Made by a program: the position numbers and the translations under genes
The notes under the pieces: model-generated
What the model was told of the DNA's origin: nothing
The model's database searches: none
What the model saw: the letters and a program-made list of their open reading frames with translations, nothing else
Source: Benincasa hispida
Taxonomy: Eukaryota > Streptophyta > Magnoliopsida > Cucurbitales > Cucurbitaceae
NCBI RefSeq assembly: GCF_009727055.1
Contig: NC_052353.1
Coordinates: 60,502,079 to 60,566,078 of the forward strand
DNA: 64,000 nucleotides
Direction: 5' to 3'
Shown here: piece after piece, positions 56,723 to 64,000 of the stretch
Position numbering within the stretch: the first letter of the stretch is position 1
How the letters are laid out: every line of letters starts with the position of its first letter

Positions 56723-57812
56723 CTAAATAAGAGTGTCATTGTTGAGGTTAACAGAGGATGTATGTGCTGTGGGAGTAGTATCAATAGTCGAGCTTGAAGA
56801 AGAGGGGGCAACATTTGGAACCTTATGAACTTGATTAGTTGTTCTGTTTCTTGGCTTGTAACTGGGCGGATAACCGTGCAACTTGTAGCATTTGTCAATG
56901 GTGTGGCTAGAAATTTGACAATATGTGCAGACAGGACGATTCTTGTTTTGCTTGGATGAATTATTGGGATTGTGGTTAAGCTGGGACTGGGAATTATTTT
57001 CAGGCTTGTGGACGGCTAAAGTGATAGCAGGTGATGGTCGAGTAGAGGCAGAAATATGTTGTTCTTGTTGAACAATTAAGGAGTAAGCCTTATTGATTGG
57101 TGAGGGAAGGTCCATAAGAAGTATCTGGGAACAAGCATGGTTATATTCATCATTCAAACCCATCAGAAGACACAAAAAATATTCAAATTGGATGAAATCA
57201 TCAGTGGATCAAACGCCACCATAGGTACATTTACAACATGTGCAACCCGATCGATATGAAATATATTCATCCCACAAGCTTTTAATTTTGGAAAAATACA
57301 TAGTTACTGAATCTTGTTCTTGTTTCAGATTAGACAACCCATGTTTTAATTGAAAAATACGAGGACCATTCCTTTTCTGAAACCTATCTTGAAGATCAAG
57401 CCAAATCTCCCTAGCAAAATTGGTGAAAAGAATGCTGGATGAAATTTACTTTGAAACAAAGTTTAAGATCTAGGCAATCACAACATTGTTATTCCGAATA
57501 TAAAGAGGAAGGAGATCACCTGTGGGCTGAACGAGAGAGCCATCAATGAAGCCTAATTTGTTGTGAATCGACAAGGCAAGAATCATCGAGTGGCTCCATG
57601 TAACATAATTGGTGTCGGTGAGAGGCTCGGTGACAAGAATAAGGTTGGAGGTATCGTTGTGATAAAGGATGTAAGGGTTATTATGACAAATGGAAAAAAG
57701 ATTCTTGGCTGGAATTGGTAAAATCAATTGACGAGATAGACGGCGTCGGAATATTGCCCCAAAATTTGGCTGAAGGTGGTGGAAGATCAGACGAAGGAGG
57801 GGTGAGATTCAT
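56723..57812 (-). pseudogene. copia E gag with zinc knuckle
   Basis: The start ATG at 57812 gives MNLTPPSSDLPPP. The frame 57470-57727 has the gag N-terminal segment (NLILVTEPLTDTNYVTWSHS, LGFIDGSL). The frame 56723-57175 has the C-terminal half, with FLMGLNDEYNH-like residues and an intact zinc knuckle CTYCQISSHTIDKC (C-X2-C-X4-H-X4-C) followed by YKLHGYPP. Stops near 57180-57470 break the frame. Confidence 0.85.
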
Positions 57813-57861
57813 GGCTGTTTGGCGCGCGAGGGAAGAAGACAAAGAGAAAGTTTTTAAAAAA

Positions 57862-57873
57862 CCTCTGATACCA
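57862..57873 (-). other. Primer-binding site of copia element E
   Basis: The minus strand reads TGGTATCAGAGG, 11 of 12 matching TGGTATCAGAGC, immediately after the LTR end ...TTATTAATA. Confidence 0.85.
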
Positions 57874-58086
57874 TATTAATAAGGAAAAACTGAATATATC
57901 AGTAAAGGGAAAGAAAAGTTATTTTCCCCTCATCACTAGTATTTATACACCAATAATTTAACTGAAAAATCAAAACTAACAAAATCTATACAACAGAAAA
58001 TATAACAGAAGCTTAATCAAAACTAACAAAATCTATACAACAGAAAATATAACAAAAGCTTAGCTAATCCAAAATTACAACTAATA
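57874..58086 (-). repeat. 5' LTR of copia element E (213 bp)
   Basis: On the minus strand it starts TATTAGTTG and ends TTATTAATA, giving TATTA/TAATA inverted termini. It contains a perfect or near-perfect 47-bp tandem duplication (57968-58014 and 58015-58061). The CAACT duplication follows directly at 58087. Confidence 0.8.
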
Positions 58087-58137
58087 CAACTTTTTCTAGT
58101 TACACTACTTACTCATTTTGAATCACTATAGAGAGTA

Positions 58138-58209
58138 AGAATTGTTTCCATAGACCTACATATGTTATTTTACAGAATTGTTTCCATAGACCTACATATG
58201 TTATTTTAC
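58138..58209. repeat. 36-bp perfect tandem duplication
   Basis: AGAATTGTTTCCATAGACCT and the following 16 bases occur twice back to back (58138-58173 and 58174-58209). Confidence 0.95.
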
Positions 58210-58879
58210 ATATTTTGTCCTCACTTAATTCTAGAATTTCATGATTGAGACATTGAAAATGGAGATACATCTTGTTGTTAATTGTAATATGTAATAACGA
58301 CGAAAGTTTGTGTAAGTCCTAAATTTTTAATATTTTTATCTTGAAGTCCAAGTTAGATCTCAATATCTCATTTGGTGATTTAGATATCTTAAGGGAACGT
58401 GATGAAATTAAAGATTGAATTTAAGGGAGATTTAATTATCCAAGTACCAAATGTTAAGATTGTGATGTTAAAGAGAACTTTAGGCCTAAGTGTTGACTTG
58501 AAAATTAAAAGGAAATTTGCTAAGGTTGTTATGGCATGAATGGTTAAGGCAAAGGGAAGTTAGTTTTACCTAAGTGTTGGGAAGGGAAGGAGACCCGAGA
58601 GGCATGAGGGGATTGAAGGTTTTCAATTTATTTAAACAAAATTTAGTGGAAACTAAATAAATTTTTAATTATTTGGTGTTTAAAGTGAGGTCGAGGATGT
58701 GGCAAACAAATGAAAATGGGCTGGAAAAATGAAAGAGGAGCTGACAACTCATGAATTGGAAGAAGTGTGGTGCAGTCGATGCATATATAAGGTGAAGAAG
58801 AGGAGGTCAATGCCTCCATTCCACCCCTGCAAACTCTGAGTTTCTTCAGCCAAAATTTAGAGAAACCAAAGAAGGAGGT
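58210..58879 (+). other. Possible LTR fragment flanking the gypsy element
   Basis: A TATATAAGG box at about 58784 and a following stretch (CCACCCCTGCAAACTCTGAG, then GAGAAACCAAAGAAGGAGG) look like the U3/R part of another LTR into which the gypsy element inserted. There is no coding sequence. The identity is uncertain. Confidence 0.3.
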
Positions 58880-59200
58880 TGATAAGCTTGTAAGCTTTCT
58901 CCTTATTTTATTAACAAAGGGGGAGAATTCGAGAGCTCCCCTTCCCTCCTCTAAATTCCATAATGAGATTGTTACACCAAAATCTTCTCTACCTTCTCAT
59001 GACCTCAATGGCCTTACAAATACCCTCTCTTGTGGACCCCCCCCCTTCTCCTCTATTTTTCTTCCTTTCTTCACATAACTAATAATATTCCTAGGGCCCA
59101 CTTCTCTTCCATTGCATTTTGTTACATTTTTCTATCTCATTCTCTACCTTTTATGGTTTTCTTTCTTCTTTCATACACTTTTGTTATTAGGGGTCTATCA
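58880..59200 (-). repeat. 3' LTR of gypsy element F (321 bp)
   Basis: On the plus strand it runs TGATAAGCTTG...GGGGTCTATCA. It aligns with the start of the 5' LTR at 63757 (TGATAAGCTTGGAAGC, AACAAAGGGGGAGAATTCG, CCTAGGGCCCACTTCTCTTC). Several substitutions and an expanded CCCCCCCCC run separate the copies. Confidence 0.9.
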
Positions 59201-59211
59201 TTACCCGTCCT

Positions 59212-59700
59212 TCAAAGAGCCACCTTGTCCTCAAGGTGAAAATCAGGGAATTGTTCTTTGATGATGCTTGGAAGCTCCCATGTTGCATCAGTCATGTCCC
59301 CATTCTCCCAATGGATGAATACCTCTAATTGTTGATCCTTGGTAGGTGATGTGCATATTCCAAGCAGCTCAGCTGGTTGTGTTGTGAAGGACAAGTCATC
59401 ATCCATTGTAGGAGGGATTGGTACCCTCGGTAGGTTACAACCGGTAGCCTTGCGCATAACCGATACATGGAAGACAGGGTGAATACCTGTCTCGGATGGT
59501 AAGGCGATGTGATATGCCGCTTTTCCTATGCAGTCAATCACCTGGAATGGTCCTACGAACATTGGTGCCAGCTTAGGATGTTTGTGATTGGACAAGGAGG
59601 ACTGTCTATAAGGCTTGAGTTTAAGATATACCCAATCACCAACACTAAACTCCACATCTCGCCTCTTAGTATTAGTTGATTTTATCATTCATTGTTGGGC
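59212..59700 (-). pseudogene. gypsy F integrase C-terminus and chromodomain
   Basis: The frame 59212-59688 (158 aa) contains GDWVYLKLKPYRQSSL, KLAPMFVGPFQVIDCIGKAA, YHIALPSETGIHPVFHVS and the chromodomain-like end PAELLGICTSP, VFIHWENGDMTDATWEL and FPDFHLEDKVAL. In chromoviruses this domain guides integration to particular chromatin. This module is open over its whole length, although the rest of the polyprotein is not. Confidence 0.92.
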
Positions 59701-60992
59701 TTTGTGCAATGACTCCTTGAGTTTTGCCAACATGATATCTCTGTCTTGCAGCTAAATGTCTACCTCATTGACTAGACTAGTGTCGTGAGTGTATCCAAGC
59801 ATCAGTGGGGGAGAGCAACCATATAGTACCTCAAAAGGGGTAACTTGGGTGGTTGTGTGGAAAGATGTATTGTAGCAAAATTCAGCCCAAGGTACCCATT
59901 TAGCCCACTGTTTGGGGTTGCTCATGGTGAAGCACCTTAAGTAAGTCTCTATTCCTCTAGTTACTACCTCTGTTTGTCCATCCGTTATTGGATGTTAGGC
60001 TGTATATGAAAGAATTCTTCCCAAAATAGGCTGGTAAAAATCTTGTCACGGTCAGACACAATACTTCGGGGGTATCCATGTAAGCAAACCACTTCCTTGA
60101 CAAAAATTCCAGCCACTGAACGAGCAGTAAATGGGTGTCTGAGGGTGATGAAATGAGCATACTTGAATAAATGATCTACAACTACTATGATAGTGTCAAA
60201 CCCTTTGGATTTTGGGAGCCCTTCAATGAAATCCATAGAGATATCCACCCATACTCGGTCCGGGATTGGCAAAGCTTGTAAGAGGCCAGCGGGAGATAAT
60301 GTTAAGTACTTGGTCTATTGACATACTTCACATTCGGCCACGAATTGTTGTACTCTCTACTTCATACCCTTCCAATATACTTCTTTGGACAACCTTTGAT
60401 ATGTTTTCAAACTCCCTTGATGACCACCTACAGGGCTACTATGGAACTCTTGTAGTAAAAAGGGGATGGTAGGTGAAGTAGCTGGTAATACAATCTGTCC
60501 TTTGTAGTATAGAAGCTCCCCTCGAAGACTATACCTTTCTGGTTCTGATTGGTCATTTAACAAAGCCTGCCGGATTCCATTTAACTCCTCATCTCTGCAC
60601 ACTTGCTCAATAAAGACAACAGTATTTAGTCTCTTTACTACATTGAGCAACCCAAGTTCACATGAGGCAGGCAATCGAGAGAGAGCATCAGCTGCAGAAT
60701 TTTCTGTTCCACGTTTGTATTCGATGCTGAAATCGTATCCCATGAGTTTAGCGATCCATCGTTGGTATTCTCCTGCTATCACTATTTGCTCTAATAAAAA
60801 CTTGAGGCTCTTTTGATCCGTGCGAACTATAGAGTGTCTTCCTAATAGATAGGGTCTCCATTTCTGAATTGCAAATACCATGGCCATCAACTCTTGTTCA
60901 TATACTGCTTTGAAGCGGTGGGTAGAAGGTAGTGCTTGGTTGAAATATGCCAATGGTCTTTTGTTTTGCATCAGGACAGCCCTTACTCCCAA
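59700..60992 (-). pseudogene. gypsy F RNase H and integrase core
   Basis: The frame 60357-60992 (211 aa) holds RNase H (KAVYEQELMAMVFAIQKWRP, RTDQKSLKFLLEQ, NSAADALSRLP) and the start of the integrase zinc finger (EFHSSPVGGHQGSLKTYQRL). The frame 59985-60272 holds the catalytic core ([53 protein letters not shown]). Stops between the frames and after 59985 inactivate it. Confidence 0.92.
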
Positions 60993-61019
60993 GCATCCGT
61001 CTCCACAACGAAGGGCTCA

Positions 61020-62500
61020 TTGAAGTTAGGTAGTTCCACCATCGGCACAGACATCATGGCTAACTTGAGATGTTGAAAAGCCTCTTCTGCCTACTCATTC
61101 CAACTATAGTTCCCCTTCTTTAGCAACTGAGTTAGGGGCAAGGCAATAGCACTGTAGTTGGCGACGAACTTCCTGTAATAGCCCGTGAGACCAAGAAAGC
61201 CTCGCAATTCCTTCACATTCCGTGGGGTAAGCCAATTATTCATTGCCTTTAATTTGGTTGGATTGGCCAAGATTCCTTGTGCCGAAACGATGTGCCCCCA
61301 AATACTCGATGCTCGTGGCTCCAAATTGGCACTTTTTCAAGTTTGCTACCAGCTGATTTTCATTAACACCTCCAGGATAGTCTATATGTTCTTCTATTGT
61401 CTTGCTATACACCAAGATATCGTCAAAGAATACCAACGCAAAGTGACAAAGATATGGCTTGAGGATCTCATTCATGATTACCTGGAAAGTGGATGGAGCA
61501 TTCCTCAGACCAAAGGGCATCACTAGAAACTCGTAATGATCTTCGTGTGTTCTAAATGCTATTTTATGGACGTCGCTTGGGTGTACCCGGATCTGATGAT
61601 ATCCTGATTTCAAGTCAATTTTTGAAAAAAAATTATAGCACCATACAATTCATCTAATAATTCATCAACAATAGGGATAGGGTACTTATCTGAAATCGTG
61701 ACATTGTTCAAGGCTCGATAATCTACACAGAAACGTCAACTTCCATCCTTCTTCTTGACTAACAAAACCAGGCTGGAGAATGCACTTCGACTAGGCTGGA
61801 TTATCCCAGCCATCAGCATTTCCTTGACCATCTTTTCGATCTAATCTTTTTGGAACTGTGGGTAACGGTATGGCCTCACATTTTTCGACCCAGCTCCTGG
61901 TAGTAATTCAATGGTATGGTCATGGCTTCGGGTTGGGGGCAACTTTGTTGATATTTGAAATGCTACCTCAAACTTTTGAAGCAACTACTGAATCTCAGGA
62001 GGTATATCTGATTCTTCTCCAATAGCCTTGTCTTCTTCTTCTATGGTGCTGTCTCGATTCAAGTCTAATGCATTCAATTCGATCAAAAAGCCTTGGCCCC
62101 CTTCTTTCACTGCCTTTGCCATGGATTTCAGAGATATCTACGATTTAACTAACCCCTGGTCTCCTTGTAGCTGAACTGTTCACTCCCCAATCATGAATTC
62201 CATTGTTGATAGTCTATAATCAAATGTGATCTGCCCCAACGTTTCCAGCCACACCACCCCCAAAATGACATCCGCGCTGCCCAATGGTAAGGGAAGAAAA
62301 TCTTATATGATAGATAAATTAGAGATAGTTATGAACACACCTTTACACACTTCAGCAGCTTGGACCGAACCTCCCGAGGCCAACACTACATCGTATTCTT
62401 CCGAAGGTGATATTGGCAGCTGTAGCTCAGTAACCAACTCGAAAGTAATAAAGTTGTGAGTCGCCCCTCCATCGATCAGTACAACTACCTCTCGGTCTCC
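61020..62500 (-). pseudogene. gypsy F protease and reverse transcriptase
   Basis: The protease active site reads LIDGGATHN near 62490-62462. The RT begins around 61850 with KKKDGS and [10 protein letters not shown]. The frame 61236-61613 has [40 protein letters not shown] and the catalytic FFDDILVYS. The frame 61091-61324 has [20 protein letters not shown]. Multiple stops lie between protease and RT (for example about 61620 and 61840). Confidence 0.9.
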
Positions 62501-62629
62501 GATAACCCCCTGTACTTAATCTCGCCAACGAGTTCAACGACAGGTTCGCAATTTCCTTCACGTCTTCCCGCAATGTCCCTTCCAGTTTGTATTCTACTAT
62601 GTCGGGTTCTTCTCCTTCCTCGACTAGAT

Positions 62630-63730
62630 CTTCCCCTTATTGTACAAACATAAACTGCAGCTCTCTTTTCTTGTAGTGATGACCGAAGCTGAATTTCTCG
62701 TCACATCTAAAACATAGCCCCTTATCTCTCTTCTCCTTCATCTCTGCGTCTGACAGACTCGGAAACGTGCCACTGGTGTTTTCTTTTGCTCCCGTTTCCC
62801 TTCGAGAAATGATCGTTGTCGACGAGCCCGTTGACTTCCTCGGTTCAGGTTGATCGTGATCGTTCGACTACTCAGATTGCTCGACTCGTGATTGCTCGCC
62901 CAACTTGCACTTGACCCGAATTTCGTACTCGGGTTATTGTTACTATCCGACCCGACTCCCTTGCCCAATCGTCGTTGGAGTAATTGGTCCTCTTCGATTA
63001 ATTGGGCCATCTGCATCTTGGCCTTTGGGCTTTAATTTCTTCATCTCACTTTGGATTTCTTCCTTAAGCCTACATACAAACTTACTCTCCAAAGCCTTGT
63101 CGCCCAACTCCTTCAACCCAGCGAAATAACATTCAAACTTCTGCCGGTACTCTCTCACGGTCGTCTCCTGCTGCAGCCGCATCACCTTTGCATACCGATC
63201 TGCTTCATATGCCGGTCGAAACCTTGTCAAGAAAAACTCTCTAAACTGCTCCAACTTCCTACTGGCGACGAATCATCCTCCCATTGATACCAGTCCAACG
63301 CCTCCCCCTCCAAGCACAGTACCGCAACATCCAATTTGTCCTTCTCTGATAGTCAATTCACCACAAAATATTGCTCAACTCTGTGCAACCAACCGTCGAG
63401 GTTCTCATCATCCTCTCCTTTGAAAATCGACACTTCTAACTTCTTTAACCACATATCAAACAAAGGTATCTCCTTGTTTCCAAGTGCGTAGATCCCTTCT
63501 TGATTCCCTACTCGCGATGATGAGCCTTCTGTTGTCTGCTTCCCTTTCTCCGATATGGTCCTCTCGGACGATGGAGATTGCTTCTCTGAACTATTCATCA
63601 TGTCCAACCTTTATAGGACCAGAGCCATCTGAGCGGACATACTCTCATTCGATTATAGGTTTATCTTTTCCTCGATCTCCATCTGCTTTTCCTCCATAGC
63701 TACCATTCGAGCTTCTATTTTTCCCACCAT
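62630..63730 (-). pseudogene. gypsy F gag
   Basis: A likely start is the ATG at 63730 (MVGKIEARMVAMEEKQ). A stop interrupts near 63655. The frame 63353-63607 (DMWLKKLEVSIFKGEDDENL, DGWLHRVEQYF) and the frame 62943-63254 (EQFREFFLTRFRPAYEADRY, QKFECYFAGLKEL) together form the retrotransposon gag domain. A chromovirus-type zinc knuckle with CFRCDEKFSFGHHYKK lies near 62720-62670; the last cysteine position is tyrosine. Confidence 0.88.
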
Positions 63731-63742
63731 ACCCAGGTAACT

Positions 63743-63754
63743 GCTCTGATACCA
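63743..63754 (-). other. Primer-binding site of gypsy element F
   Basis: The minus strand reads TGGTATCAGAGC, a perfect initiator tRNA-Met type site, two bases from the 5' LTR. Confidence 0.9.
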
Positions 63755-63756
63755 AT

Positions 63757-64000
63757 TGATAAGCTTGGAAGCTTTCTCCTTATTTTATTAACAAAGGGGG
63801 AGAATTCGAGAGCTCCCATTCCCTCCTCTAAATCCCATAATGAGATTCTTACACCAAAATCTTCTCTACCTTCTCATGGCCTCAATGGCTTACAAATACC
63901 CTATCTTGTGGACCCTCCTTCTCCTCTATTTTTTTTCCTTTCCTCACATAACTAACAATATTCCTAGGGCCCACTTCTCTTCTATTACATTTTGTTACAT
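63757..64000 (-). repeat. 5' LTR of gypsy element F (partial)
   Basis: It starts on the plus strand TGATAAGCTTGGAAGC and continues to the window edge, corresponding to about three quarters of the 321-bp 3' LTR. Its target-site duplication lies outside; the left flank to compare is GAGGT (58875-58879). Confidence 0.9.

Larger units (their letters stand above)
53190..58086 (-). mobile_element. Near-complete Ty1/copia element E
   Basis: It is flanked by the perfect target-site duplication CAACT (53185-53189 and 58087-58091). On the minus strand: 5' LTR 58086-57874, primer-binding site 57873-57862, gag from ATG 57812, zinc knuckle, protease, GAG-pre-integrase, integrase, reverse transcriptase, RNase H, and a 55-bp remnant of the 3' LTR (53244-53190). 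The LTR termini read TATTAG...TTAATA, non-canonical but supported by the duplication and by the adjacent primer-binding site. The polyprotein has several stops and lost active-site residues, so it is inactive. Confidence 0.88.
58880..64000 (-). mobile_element. Ty3/gypsy chromovirus-type element F, 5' LTR leaves the window
   Basis: On the minus strand: 5' LTR from beyond 64000 to 63757, primer-binding site 63754-63743, gag with a chromovirus zinc knuckle, protease, reverse transcriptase, RNase H, integrase with HHCC and DDE parts, a C-terminal chromodomain, a purine-rich tract, and 3' LTR 59200-58880. Gene order RT-RNase H-integrase is the Ty3/gypsy order, and the chromodomain places it among chromoviruses. 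Stops occur in nearly every domain, so it is inactive. Confidence 0.93.

Noticed and set aside
1..64000. CRISPR arrays, rRNA, operons, bacterial promoters
   Set aside because: No regularly spaced direct repeats with unique spacers, no rRNA-like sequence, and the gene structure is eukaryotic.
1..64000. tRNA genes
   Set aside because: The TGGTATCAGAGC-type matches are retrotransposon primer-binding sites next to LTRs, not tRNA genes. I saw no complete cloverleaf with A and B boxes, though I could not run a tRNA search.

Overview
This window looks like nuclear DNA of a flowering plant: very AT-rich intergenic sequence, intron-bearing genes, and nested Ty1/copia and Ty3/gypsy retrotransposons with tRNA-type primer-binding sites. 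Several dispersed repeats resemble ones I associate with cucurbits (Cucumis-type genomes). That is recollection, not something the sequence proves. No prokaryotic, organellar or CRISPR feature is present.

Only two intact host genes can be supported, both on the minus strand. At 15073-16236 is an intronless gene for a plant tandem CCCH zinc-finger protein (387 aa, arginine-rich RR-TZF type). At 39174-42024 is a five-exon protein phosphatase 2C gene (287 aa by my splice reconstruction). A possible C-terminal scrap of a WRKY-like gene lies near 32375-32600, with low confidence.

Layout: 1-1506, copia remnant (+). 1507-4510, a mosaic of LTR pieces in both orientations. 4511-11249, a 3'-truncated copia element (-) with a 2055-bp 5' LTR. 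11255-11490, another LTR end. 11491-14918, no gene. 15073-16310, the TZF gene and its promoter. 16440-21433, AT-rich intergenic DNA with fold-back elements. 21439-32032, a complete but decayed copia element (-) with TSD TGCAA. It carries a hAT-like MITE (21506-22067, TSD TTTGGTAC/TTTAGTAC) in its 3' LTR and a non-autonomous LTR element (25434-30665, TSD GTTAG) between gag and protease. 32987-38159, a copia 3' end (+) whose 3' LTR is split by an inverted solo LTR of the same family (34728-36870, TSD CTAGG). 38170-38873, a tandem duplication of a repeat also found at 20131-20541. 39174-42115, the PP2C gene. 42120-53184, gene-poor DNA holding several palindromic MITE-like families. 53190-58086, a copia element (-) with TSD CAACT and a collapsed 3' LTR. 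58880-64000, a chromodomain-bearing Ty3/gypsy element (-) whose 5' LTR runs off the window.

All retrotransposon coding regions carry stops, frameshifts or lost catalytic residues, so none looks autonomous as it stands. I found no convincing new enzymatic system. The most unusual signals are structural: two copia elements with non-canonical LTR termini supported by perfect target-site duplications, arrays of short palindromic motifs inside LTR-family DNA, and a nested insertion that makes a long inverted repeat.
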